Assembly (NCBI GenBank): GCA_024643825.1
Contig: JAHEME010000028.1
Location: forward strand, 1-12,819
Length of the DNA: 12,819 nt
Reading direction: 5' to 3'
Source: Chloroflexota bacterium
GTDB taxonomy: Bacteria; Chloroflexota; Anaerolineae; Aggregatilineales; UBA3940
The translations under genes and the position numbers were made by a program. The first letter of the stretch is position 1; every line of letters starts with the position of its first letter. The notes under the pieces are model-generated. The model had not been told where the DNA came from. It did not search any database and worked only from the letters and a program-made list of their open reading frames with translations. This document shows positions 1 to 6,496 of this stretch, in pieces.

Positions 1-124
1 GGGAAACGACACTGTTCGCCGGGGAAGGTTTGGCAAACCAAACTAGGCCGACAACAGATAGGACGGGGAGTATGAAAAAAACACCGCATGCCTGGTGCAG
101 GGTCATCAGACGGCGACCGATCAC
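1..124 (-). CDS. N-terminus of a membrane or exported protein, cut by the window edge
   Basis: Only the first 41 codons are visible, so the function cannot be named. The proposed start is a GTG at 124-122 whose last two bases lie in the TGA stop (123-121) of the upstream gene, a GTGA overlap typical of translational coupling. A GAAGG-like ribosome site lies about 6 bases before it. The peptide starts with a short basic stretch (Ile-Gly-Arg-Arg, residues 2-5). A hydrophobic segment of about 20 residues follows (15-31), then a small, polar, Pro/Ser-rich stretch. That is the shape of a signal peptide or an N-terminal membrane anchor. An ATG at 106 (residue 7) is an alternative start but has no visible ribosome site. 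The frame stays open to the left edge. The coding call is fairly likely; the product is unknown. Confidence 0.5.
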   Translation of the reverse strand, partial: MIGRRLMTLHQACGVFFILPVLSVVGLVWFAKPSPANSVVS

Positions 125-816
125 TCTTTGCCTTCTTTTGCCCAATCTGGGACGTGTTGGACTACCTGTTGCATAAGTGACATGAAATCACGGGCAGACA
201 TTTCGACCCCGGAATCCCACCGATCCTTCTCCGCGCTTCGCAATTGACTCTGCTCTGCGAACTTCTTAAGTAAATGCTCATCACCTCGCTTTGGAGCACT
301 CTTTTTTGAGACAAGAAGCTCAAATGAATCCCAGGATGGTAATTGTCGGGCAGCTTCTGGCTTAAAGAATGCATAGGGTGTGATGACTATCTCATCCTGA
401 TTCAGCCGACAGGCCACGCAATACCACCCTTTGGGAACCCACGAACGACCACGTTGAATCGCAAAGTGCCACGCCTGCACATTGATGCGCTCATTCCAGT
501 TCAACACAGAAGGATCTACCCGGCGTGAGCGGAGTTCAATATGAGAGTTATCAGCAACTAGATAGCGACCACTGGGCCAAATCTCTCGCAATCCGGCTTC
601 GACTCCCCACGATAGGCCCACCCCAATCAGCAGCACACCGATCACGGTGACGCATAGCTCCAGGAGTCCAGTCAGCTGCATTATATCTGTGATCAGCGGC
701 ATCACGACAAACAAGCCGATTACTATGCTGGAGAGCATTGCAACCATCACCACCAGGCGCACTCCCAGATGATTGCGGTCCACACGGTACATAATTTTGC
801 CCGTTGAATTAACCAT
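121..816 (-). CDS. Uncharacterised protein with two membrane helices and a C-terminal soluble domain
   Basis: I do not recognise the family. From the chosen start the protein has 231 residues. A short basic N-terminus is followed by two hydrophobic helices (about 19-41 and 48-74) separated by a very short loop, then a soluble region to the end. The part just after the second helix (about 82-140) has beta-rich, Trp- and Arg-containing character. It resembles bacterial membrane proteins with a two-helix hairpin and a PH-like domain, but that is only a weak impression. The C-terminal third is charged and probably helical. The frame is also open to an ATG at 903, which would add 29 residues. The internal ATG at 816 is preferred because GGGAG lies 6 bases upstream of it and no comparable site precedes 903. 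The stop overlaps the next gene's GTG, so the two are probably co-translated. Confidence 0.65.
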   Translation of the reverse strand: MVNSTGKIMYRVDRNHLGVRLVVMVAMLSSIVIGLFVVMPLITDIMQLTGLLELCVTVIGVLLIGVGLSWGVEAGLREIWPSGRYLVADNSHIELRSRRVDPSVLNWNERINVQAWHFAIQRGRSWVPKGWYCVACRLNQDEIVITPYAFFKPEAARQLPSWDSFELLVSKKSAPKRGDEHLLKKFAEQSQLRSAEKDRWDSGVEMSARDFMSLMQQVVQHVPDWAKEGKE

Positions 817-822
817 TTTTTT

Positions 823-827
823 CTCCC
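823..827 (-). promoter_or_regulatory. Ribosome binding site that decides the start at 816
   Basis: On the minus strand GGGAG is followed by six A residues and then the ATG at 816-814. This is a near-ideal Shine-Dalgarno spacing, whereas the alternative ATG at 903 has nothing comparable upstream. It favours the shorter protein. Confidence 0.55.
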
Positions 828-1021
828 ATGAAATGTCGAACTTTGAGCAATAGTCGGCCCCGACATGATCAACCCTGTTGAGTTTAGACCGCAGATAGGC
901 CATCCAAGACTTTCAGGATAATTTCCCTGGCTTGCTTCGAAGATCGGCAAGTTTCCACTAAGCACTTAATTGGTCTATGCTAAACTCCGCCTAGATTGAC
1001 AGCGATGAATAACCCGTGAAA

Positions 1022-1030
1022 TGGTATACT
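1022..1030 (+). promoter_or_regulatory. Candidate extended -10 promoter element for the aldolase operon
   Basis: TGGTATACT fits the extended -10 form (TG, one base, then a TATAAT-like hexamer with TATACT). A perfect TTGACA occurs at 996-1001, but the 23-base gap is too long for a normal -35 partner, so the TG extension would have to compensate. The element would give a leader of about 155 bases before the ATG at 1192. It is a motif match only. Confidence 0.35.
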
Positions 1031-1080
1031 TTTCGCTTCATGACTCACAGTCAGAATTGCAGATTCGTTTTCGATAGTTA

Positions 1081-1099
1081 GAATCCTTCTTGAATCCTT
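1081..1099 (+). repeat. Pair of 8-base direct repeats with 11-base period
   Basis: GAATCCTT occurs at 1081-1088 and again at 1092-1099, a spacing of 11 bases or one helical turn. OmpR-family regulators often bind such tandem half-sites, and one is encoded at 9511-10203. No evidence links them. The repeats lie about 50 bases downstream of the candidate -10, where binding would more likely repress than activate. Confidence 0.3.
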
Positions 1100-1191
1100 T
1101 TTCTGATAAGGCCTGATTCTAACATTGGCTTTATAGGGTGTCGATATTGATCCCCTTTCACTGCATCTGTCATCCGACAAGGAGTAGTTGA

Positions 1192-2124
1192 ATGGCCCAT
1201 CCATTGCGCGGGGTATACGCTGCTGTCGTTACACCCTATGACGAGAACGGGCAGCTCGATGAGCAGGCATTTGTATCCCTATTGCAGCACCTAACAGCCC
1301 GTGGAATGCATGGCGTTCTTGTTGCTGGCACAACCGGAGAAGGCCCTTCACTCACGATTGCCGAGCGCATTCGTCTATTTGTACAGGTACATCAAGCCCA
1401 TGACAATCTGCGGCTTCTTGCGGGTACGGGTGCGGCCAGCCTCCAGGACTCGATACAACTTTCCCGCGCGGCTTTTGATCAGGGAGCCAGCGGGATTGTT
1501 GTCATTCCTCCCTTCTTTTACTTAGAACCATCTGAAGAAGGTTTATTTTGCTTCTATCAATCGCTCATCCAAGCGGCTGTGCCTTCGGATGGAGCCGTTC
1601 TGCTCTACCACAATCCATTCGTCAGTGCGCCACCAATAACACACACACTGATTGCCCGTCTGCTTGATGCCTTTCCGAACCAGCTTGCAGGAATCAAGGA
1701 TAGCAGTGGCAATTGGGATTACACACAGACACTTCTACGTGACATCCCGAATCTACAGGTTCTGTTGGGGAGCGACAAGATCATGGCGCAGGGTCTGGAA
1801 GCAGGCGCAGCAGGCGGGATCACAGCCCTCGCGGGAGTGTTCCCTGATTTGCTTCGCGGGGTCTTTGATGCCCATTCCGATGATGACGATCTCGATTCCA
1901 GCCAACAGCGATTGAGCACAGCTCATCAGAAGTTTGATGGACTGCCACGTATTCAGGCGTATAAGTGGCTCTTACGGGCTGGGAATTTGATACCCGCTGC
2001 TCAGATTCGTCCGCCCCTACGCCCCCTGACACCCCAAGAGATTGAATTTCTTAGCGAACGGTTCCACTTGAATGTCCCTGTTCCCCAAACCATTGATATG
2101 AAAGACATAAGCCCATTAGCCTAA
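1192..2124 (+). CDS. Dihydrodipicolinate synthase/N-acetylneuraminate lyase superfamily aldolase
   Basis: This is a class I aldolase of the DapA superfamily, TIM-barrel enzymes that form a Schiff base between a lysine and a 2-oxo acid such as pyruvate. Its 310 residues are close to the usual 290-310. Visible motifs are the GTTGE loop (46-50), a Tyr in YHNP (139-142), the Schiff-base lysine in GIKDSSGN (Lys169) and a GSD turn (193-195). True DHDPS has an arginine five residues after that tyrosine (Arg138 in E. coli, YNVPSR), which holds the aspartate semialdehyde. Here that position is Val144. Together with GTTGEGP in place of GTTGES, this argues against lysine biosynthesis and for another 2-oxo-acid aldolase or lyase, substrate unknown. 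It opens a run with a carboxylate-amine ligase 11 bases downstream. The ATG is supported by AAGGAG 7 bases upstream. Confidence 0.88.
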   Translation: MAHPLRGVYAAVVTPYDENGQLDEQAFVSLLQHLTARGMHGVLVAGTTGEGPSLTIAERIRLFVQVHQAHDNLRLLAGTGAASLQDSIQLSRAAFDQGASGIVVIPPFFYLEPSEEGLFCFYQSLIQAAVPSDGAVLLYHNPFVSAPPITHTLIARLLDAFPNQLAGIKDSSGNWDYTQTLLRDIPNLQVLLGSDKIMAQGLEAGAAGGITALAGVFPDLLRGVFDAHSDDDDLDSSQQRLSTAHQKFDGLPRIQAYKWLLRAGNLIPAAQIRPPLRPLTPQEIEFLSERFHLNVPVPQTIDMKDISPLA

Positions 2125-2135
2125 CGGGAGCCGTT

Positions 2136-3296
2136 ATGTTCACAGCACCTCTAACTCTTGGGATCGAAGAAGAATATCAGATTATTGATCCGGAGACCCG
2201 CGAGCTTACTGCATATATTCAACAGTTTCTGGAGCACGGACGCGTGCTCGGCGACCAGCTAAAACAGGAGTTCATGCAATCGCAGGTTGAGGTTGGAACG
2301 CGAATTTGCAGCTCGGTGCATGAAGCACGAGTTGACCTCGTACGCTTACGCAAAACGATGATCGAAATCGCCGACACTGCCGGTCTCTGGTTAGCAGCAG
2401 CGAGCACACATCCATTCTCTCACTGGGAAGATCAGGTTATCAGTGACAGTGAACGGTACGTGGAGTTCGCCGAGGACATGCAGCATGTTGTACGCAGCCT
2501 GCTCATCTTTGGCATGCACGTTCATGTGGGTTTCTCAGATGACCTAGCTGGTCGCGAGTTGATGATCACGGTCATGAACCAAGCACGCTATTTTGTCCCT
2601 CATATCCTTGCCTTGTCCACCAGCTCCCCATTCTGGATGGGGCATAACACCGGTCTGAAGAGCTACAGAAGCATTGTATTCAAATCTATGCCCCGCACCG
2701 GATTGCCTATGGAATTCCGATCCTGGTCTGAATACGAGAGTTTTGTTCGCGTTCTGGCAAAGGTCGGCGCACTGGGAAAAGACGCACAGACTGTCGGTGA
2801 TGCAACACGAATATGGTGGGATCTTCGTCCCCATCCACGCTACTCTACACTGGAATTTCGGATTGCTGACATCCCGACAACTATTGACGAAGCGATCTGC
2901 ATTGCGGCCTTATTTCAGGCCGTGGTTGCGAAGTTGATTCGGCTCCGACAGAATAATCAAACGTGGCGCGTTTATCGTCGTGATATGATCAATGAGAATA
3001 AGTGGCGGGCAGTTCGCTATGGTGTATCGGGAAAGCTCATTGATTTTGGCAAAGAAGAGGAAGTACCCCTCCCTGATCTGATAGACGAACTAATTGATCT
3101 GGTAGACGACGTTGTGGACGATCTTGAGAGTCGAGAAGCAGTGAATTATGCTCGAACAATCGCACGGAATGGATCGAGTGCAGATCGCCAAATTGCCGTG
3201 TATGAACAGGCTCTGACTGCTGGCGCAACGAAGCGGGACGCACTCATTGCTGTCGTGGACCACCTGGTGAGAGAAACGCGGCTCGGTATCACATGA
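2136..3296 (+). CDS. YbdK-type carboxylate-amine ligase (glutamate-cysteine ligase family 2)
   Basis: This is an ATP-dependent enzyme of the GCS2 family (YbdK-like), which joins a carboxylate to an amine through an acyl phosphate. E. coli YbdK has only weak glutamate-cysteine ligase activity and its real substrate is unclear, so the product here is also open. The 386 residues match the family length. Motifs in order are GIEEEYQ (9-15, metal/ATP site), EVGT (52-55), GMHVHVG (126-132), SSPFWMG (163-169), WWDLRPHP (227-234) and TLEFRIAD (238-245), so the active site appears complete. The C-terminal part has an acidic helix (about 312-334). A CGGGAG site 5 bases before the ATG supports the start. 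It lies 11 bases after the aldolase and its end overlaps the DM13 gene by ATGA, so it is mid-operon. It could act on a product of the aldolase; that is inference. Confidence 0.88.
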   Translation: MFTAPLTLGIEEEYQIIDPETRELTAYIQQFLEHGRVLGDQLKQEFMQSQVEVGTRICSSVHEARVDLVRLRKTMIEIADTAGLWLAAASTHPFSHWEDQVISDSERYVEFAEDMQHVVRSLLIFGMHVHVGFSDDLAGRELMITVMNQARYFVPHILALSTSSPFWMGHNTGLKSYRSIVFKSMPRTGLPMEFRSWSEYESFVRVLAKVGALGKDAQTVGDATRIWWDLRPHPRYSTLEFRIADIPTTIDEAICIAALFQAVVAKLIRLRQNNQTWRVYRRDMINENKWRAVRYGVSGKLIDFGKEEEVPLPDLIDELIDLVDDVVDDLESREAVNYARTIARNGSSADRQIAVYEQALTAGATKRDALIAVVDHLVRETRLGIT

Positions 3297-3925
3297 ATCC
3301 TCAACGATGGATCGCACTGGGCATGCTGGCTATAACGGGAATTTGTATTGCAACGAGCAATATCTGGCTAACCACGCTTCGCGGGACAAACGACAGTCTT
3401 ACCCCAACACCGACACGATCCCCAGAAAGCGAGGGGCTGGAAGGCGCAATTCCAGAAGGAACAGGAACCCCTTCTTCTGATTCCATAGATTTGACCCCTA
3501 CCCTTGATCCTGTCATTGCTGATCTTATGCAATCGATGGGAGAGGAAAATGCTGCGATCAGCAACCAACCCTTCGTCATATTGGCGGGCGATTTCACCAC
3601 TATCGACTCGATACACCAGGCGACCGGCACGGCATCGATCTTTCAAGTTGGCGAGACCCGTCGTGTATTGCGGCTAGATCCATTCCGAGTCACGAATGGG
3701 CCAGACCTTCACGTACTTCTCTCGCGTGTAGATCGCCCTCGAACGAGTACGGAAGCCTACAGTGGATCGCAAGATCTTGGCCCACTGGCGGGTTCGGACA
3801 TCGCCCAAAACTTCGAGATACCGCCGGGCACATCGTTGGATACTTATAGGAGCGTCGTTATCTACAGCCTATCTCTACAGATCGTATACAGTACAGCCAC
3901 ACTTGAAACAGTGCGCGGTCAGTAG
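3293..3925 (+). CDS. Membrane-anchored DM13-domain protein lacking the conserved cysteine
   Basis: The protein has 210 residues. An N-terminal hydrophobic helix (about 7-29) is a signal peptide or anchor; Cys18 is preceded by Ile, so it does not form a good lipobox. A Thr/Pro/Ser/Glu-rich linker follows (about 36-72). The C-terminal part (about 92-206) matches a DM13 domain. It has the early AGDF-TTID stretch, TGTAS, the core LRLDPFRVTNGPDLHVLLS (127-144), DLGPLAGS and the closing TYRSVVIYS with STATL. The domain is thought to act outside the cell and its hallmark is a nearly invariant cysteine in a VVIYC-like strand, proposed to be redox-active. Here that position is Ser192 (AGC) and the domain has no cysteine at all. 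The gene starts inside the ligase stop (ATGA), so expression is coupled. The fold call is good; the function is unknown. Confidence 0.8.
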   Translation: MNPQRWIALGMLAITGICIATSNIWLTTLRGTNDSLTPTPTRSPESEGLEGAIPEGTGTPSSDSIDLTPTLDPVIADLMQSMGEENAAISNQPFVILAGDFTTIDSIHQATGTASIFQVGETRRVLRLDPFRVTNGPDLHVLLSRVDRPRTSTEAYSGSQDLGPLAGSDIAQNFEIPPGTSLDTYRSVVIYSLSLQIVYSTATLETVRGQ

Positions 3926-3939
3926 AGATCATCATTTTC

Positions 3940-4761
3940 ATGAGTGAAGGTTGGGTCAGGAAAATCGGTGCATATTTCGACGAGGCAGCACCTAGATATG
4001 CGTCGGACATGGAGTCCGTCTTTGGCCCCCTGGCACATGGCCTCATCGATCTAGGAAATCTTCAGGCCGGGGAGCTTGTCATTGACATAGGCACGGGGAC
4101 AGGGGCAGCCGTTCGCGCTGTCCAAAAGATAACATCCCACATCATAGGCCTCGACATCTCCAAACAAATGCTGGAGCAAGCGAGAACGGGAACTACCGCA
4201 CCACTCGCGCGTTGCGACACGCATGAATTACCCATCCAGGACAACTCAGTTGACGTGGTGATCGCCGCGTTTGCGTTGAACAGCACAGACCCAACCATCG
4301 CCCTTGCGGAAGTTCACCGCATATTGCGCCCTCAGGGAAGACTTCTTGTTCAGGAATGGGATGCTGAAGATCCTATCAGCGAAATCGTCTCCGATACATT
4401 TGCGAGTTATGCTGTTGATGATCCGCCAGATCATCTAGCGGCATTTCGTACCCAAATGGGAATGCACCTTCCGTGGGATGACGTTGAAAGCATCGACGAG
4501 CTAGTCGGACTTCTCAAAAAAGAAAACTTTCGAATCCTGGAAGAGAAGCGGGAAACTCCAACCATCCCATTTGGGAATGTCCGCCAGTTTCTAGCCTACA
4601 AGCTGGCTTGGCCGACCCGCACTCGCGAACTTGAAGTCATGCCATCTGATCTTCGCGCACTTTGCTTGAGTGACCTTCTTGAGAATATGGAGAGCTTCGC
4701 CGAGACGAATGGAAATCTGCTGTGGAAGCCCAACGTGTTTCGGATTATTGCAGAAGCATAA
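3940..4761 (+). CDS. Class I SAM-dependent methyltransferase (Methyltransf_11 type)
   Basis: This 273-residue protein transfers a methyl group from S-adenosylmethionine to an unknown small-molecule acceptor. Motif I is VIDIGTGTG (47-55). The acidic residue that binds the ribose of SAM is Asp72 in GLDIS (70-74). The usual LPIQDNSVDVVIAAFAL stretch of motifs II/III follows near residues 96-112, then the family's RILRPQGRL (about 127-135). A variable helical region of about 130 residues after the core is the likely acceptor-binding part. It starts 14 bases after the DM13 stop. The ribosome site is weak (GAGAT well upstream), so it may rely on coupling. Its stop is 5 bases from the stop of the opposing protease gene. 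It resembles ubiquinone/menaquinone-type methyltransferases in outline, but no motif fixes the substrate. Confidence 0.85.
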   Translation: MSEGWVRKIGAYFDEAAPRYASDMESVFGPLAHGLIDLGNLQAGELVIDIGTGTGAAVRAVQKITSHIIGLDISKQMLEQARTGTTAPLARCDTHELPIQDNSVDVVIAAFALNSTDPTIALAEVHRILRPQGRLLVQEWDAEDPISEIVSDTFASYAVDDPPDHLAAFRTQMGMHLPWDDVESIDELVGLLKKENFRILEEKRETPTIPFGNVRQFLAYKLAWPTRTRELEVMPSDLRALCLSDLLENMESFAETNGNLLWKPNVFRIIAEA

Positions 4762-4766
4762 CCCTA

Positions 4767-5750
4767 TCAGACCCGCAGATCAGCCAGTTCAAGGCTCAAG
4801 GCAGCAGCCTGTGTCCGAAGGCCCACGATAACCCGGCTTGACGCTCCCGCTTCTCCACGTCTGGCAAACGCATGTTTTTTGTAGGCGAGTTCTGTCAGCC
4901 TATCGAGATAACGTGTGACTTTCCACCATCTCACTGGCCCTCCAGAAAGCATCGCCGCCAAGAGAACAGCAAATCTCCTGAACGCCGATACCGTAATCGC
5001 ATACTGCTCTGCATTTAGGGTTCCTTCAGATACTTCCTCAGAAAGCTGGGTGACTATCCACGCTCTTTCACGGCGAATCGCCACAACCATTGTGATAAAT
5101 ACCAACGCCACCCCACCCCAATCCGCGATAAAGGTTAGGCACAGCACCGCCGGGGAGAACTCTACCATCACAAGCGATGTGTTATGAATGCTGTGCGCGA
5201 TCATAGCAGCAAGAAGGCCCACCAGGGGTGCACCAAGCCTCACGATCTGTCTGGGAGAGTGCCGAGCGATTCCGAATCCAATTCCGGCTAGGCTGGTGAA
5301 GAAAGCATGGTTCAACCCAAAAATCACCCCTCTGAGTAGAACTATACTTACATCGGCGTCCAGAAAGTAGAGCACATTCTCGATGGCAGAAAAACCAAAG
5401 CCTACGAGGCTACCATACAGAATTCCATCGAACACCCCATCAAATTCGTTCCGCCAAAAGACATAAACAGCCAGTACGGCGAACGCCTTGAAGATCTCCT
5501 CCGTGATTGGCGCAAAGACGGAGCCGCTAATCACATCGACCGCTGTACTTCCAACATCAGCAAGGTAAAAGGGTACGCCAAGAATTAACTGCGATATGAG
5601 TGAAAATAGGGCAGCAGGAAAGAATCCCCAGAGGAAGACCGCCGCGAGCAAACCAAGAGGTTCCTTCTCAAATCGATCCATCCAGTAAAGAAAGAGTGGA
5701 TAAATCATCATAGGAACGATCCCGGCAAGAAGGGCAACTCCGAATGGCAT
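4767..5750 (-). CDS. PrsW-family intramembrane metalloprotease
   Basis: This polytopic membrane protein of 327 residues has the PrsW/CPBP-like active-site pattern. The motifs are DRFEKEP (25-31), EExxK in ITEEIFKA (Glu84, Glu85, Lys88), FDGILYG with GFGFSAIENVLYF (Glu124, Asn125), His148 in NHAFFTSL, and AHSIHNT (His186, His189). These are the residues that define the family. B. subtilis PrsW cuts the anti-sigma factor RsiW in response to antimicrobial peptides and envelope stress. No anti-sigma factor is visible here, so the substrate is unknown. Seven or eight membrane segments fill the first 225 residues, and a charged soluble tail of about 100 residues follows, which is longer than in the simplest members. 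The ATG has AGGAG about 9 bases upstream. It is the last gene of a run, 19 bases after the PHP gene. Confidence 0.85.
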   Translation of the reverse strand: MPFGVALLAGIVPMMIYPLFLYWMDRFEKEPLGLLAAVFLWGFFPAALFSLISQLILGVPFYLADVGSTAVDVISGSVFAPITEEIFKAFAVLAVYVFWRNEFDGVFDGILYGSLVGFGFSAIENVLYFLDADVSIVLLRGVIFGLNHAFFTSLAGIGFGIARHSPRQIVRLGAPLVGLLAAMIAHSIHNTSLVMVEFSPAVLCLTFIADWGGVALVFITMVVAIRRERAWIVTQLSEEVSEGTLNAEQYAITVSAFRRFAVLLAAMLSGGPVRWWKVTRYLDRLTELAYKKHAFARRGEAGASSRVIVGLRTQAAALSLELADLRV

Positions 5751-5769
5751 TTCTGGTCTCTCCTGTTGC

Positions 5770-6450
5770 TCAGGCTGGCCTTGTGCTAGGCCAAATCCGT
5801 TTCACCCACTTGGCATATGTTGAGCCAAAGTGTACGAGTGGGCTACTCAACCGTCCGTGCCGCTGACCTTCCTTCAATGCCTGCCGAAGACCATCAGCGT
5901 GATTGGCGAATGGCCGTGTTGTCAGTGTACTCGATCCATACTCAATTGGAAGGTGAGCATCGCTTCCGCATGACATCAGTTTTCTGTGCTGATGGGCGAA
6001 CTCCAATGCTTTGACGTTATCTTCCTGGTGCAAACAGCGAGCGTTAAAAACCTCAATGGCCTCAACGTCTTCGACGATTCGCAGCAGGGCATCCAGCTTC
6101 CATGCACCCTTACGATACCGATCAAAGGGATGAGAGACCCCGATCACCGCCCCCTGTTCACGGAGGCGACCTATCGTTTCTTGTGGAGTTAGATTAGCTG
6201 GGACTTCTTCTTTGATATACCACGCAAGTATCTCTCCCTCGGTAGTCATGATTTCTTCGCCCGGAATAATGAGCATCGGATACATCCGCGCAATCTCAAG
6301 CGCAGCCTTAGCGGTGTTGTGATCGGTAACAGCAAGGCGATCAATACCCGCCCGCTGACAAATCAAAGGCAGGCGATCCAACCGGGTAAGACAATCTTTT
6401 GAGTAGATTGTGTGTGTATGAAGCTCAACCGTCCATTCCAGTGTGCTCAT
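5770..6450 (-). CDS. PHP-domain metal-dependent phosphoesterase
   Basis: This is a stand-alone PHP-domain protein (226 residues from the chosen start), likely a hydrolase of phosphate esters using two or three metal ions in the cytoplasm. All expected ligands are present in order: His11 and His13 in ELHTHT, Asp43-His44 in AVTDHNT, Glu65 in PGEEI, His107 in VSHPF, and Asp164 with His166 in GSDAH. Relatives include YciV/RNase AM-like 5'-nucleases and histidinol phosphatases, and the sequence alone does not separate these. The frame is open to a TTG at 6468, but the ATG at 6450 is chosen because AGGAG lies 5 bases before it. The gene lies between a YbhN-like membrane protein (46-base gap) and the PrsW-like protease (19-base gap), apparently in one transcript. 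Confidence 0.85.
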   Translation of the reverse strand: MSTLEWTVELHTHTIYSKDCLTRLDRLPLICQRAGIDRLAVTDHNTAKAALEIARMYPMLIIPGEEIMTTEGEILAWYIKEEVPANLTPQETIGRLREQGAVIGVSHPFDRYRKGAWKLDALLRIVEDVEAIEVFNARCLHQEDNVKALEFAHQHRKLMSCGSDAHLPIEYGSSTLTTRPFANHADGLRQALKEGQRHGRLSSPLVHFGSTYAKWVKRIWPSTRPA

Positions 6451-6455
6451 GTCTG

Positions 6456-6460
6456 CTCCT
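6456..6460 (-). promoter_or_regulatory. Ribosome binding site that decides the PHP gene start
   Basis: On the minus strand AGGAG lies 5 bases before the ATG at 6450. It falls inside the frame that would open at a TTG at 6468, so the ATG start, giving a protein 6 residues shorter, is better supported. Confidence 0.6.
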
Positions 6461-6496
6461 ATGTTCAATCCTTGATTTCCAGTCTTTCAGCGATTG

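Larger units (their letters stand above)
817..1191. other. Divergent intergenic region with two start regions
   Basis: This region separates a minus-strand gene from the plus-strand aldolase operon, so it must hold promoters for both directions. I see an extended -10 motif at 1022-1030 and a pair of direct repeats at 1081-1099 on the aldolase side. An AAGGAG ribosome site at 1179-1184 lies 7 bases before the aldolase ATG. A broken inverted repeat (CTTGC at 931-935, GCAAG at 947-951) lies on the other side. If translation of the left gene starts at 903 rather than 816, the left 87 bases are coding. No convincing small gene or RNA gene was seen. Confidence 0.5.

Noticed and set aside
931..951. 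CTTGC...GCAAG inverted repeat with central TTCGAA, considered as an SOS-type box
   Set aside because: The arms are only 5 bases with mismatched centre bases, and it does not match a repressor consensus that I can name.
996..1030. TTGACA at 996-1001 as a classical -35 for TATACT at 1025-1030
   Set aside because: The spacer is 23 bases, too long for a sigma-70 pair. Only the extended -10 reading was kept.
980..1204. 74-codon minus-strand open frame over the aldolase upstream region
   Set aside because: It overlaps the aldolase start, ribosome site and candidate promoter, has no family resemblance, and its composition is not protein-like. It is probably chance.
1192..2124. Calling the aldolase dapA of lysine biosynthesis
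   Set aside because: The substrate-binding arginine is replaced by valine and no lysine-pathway genes are adjacent.
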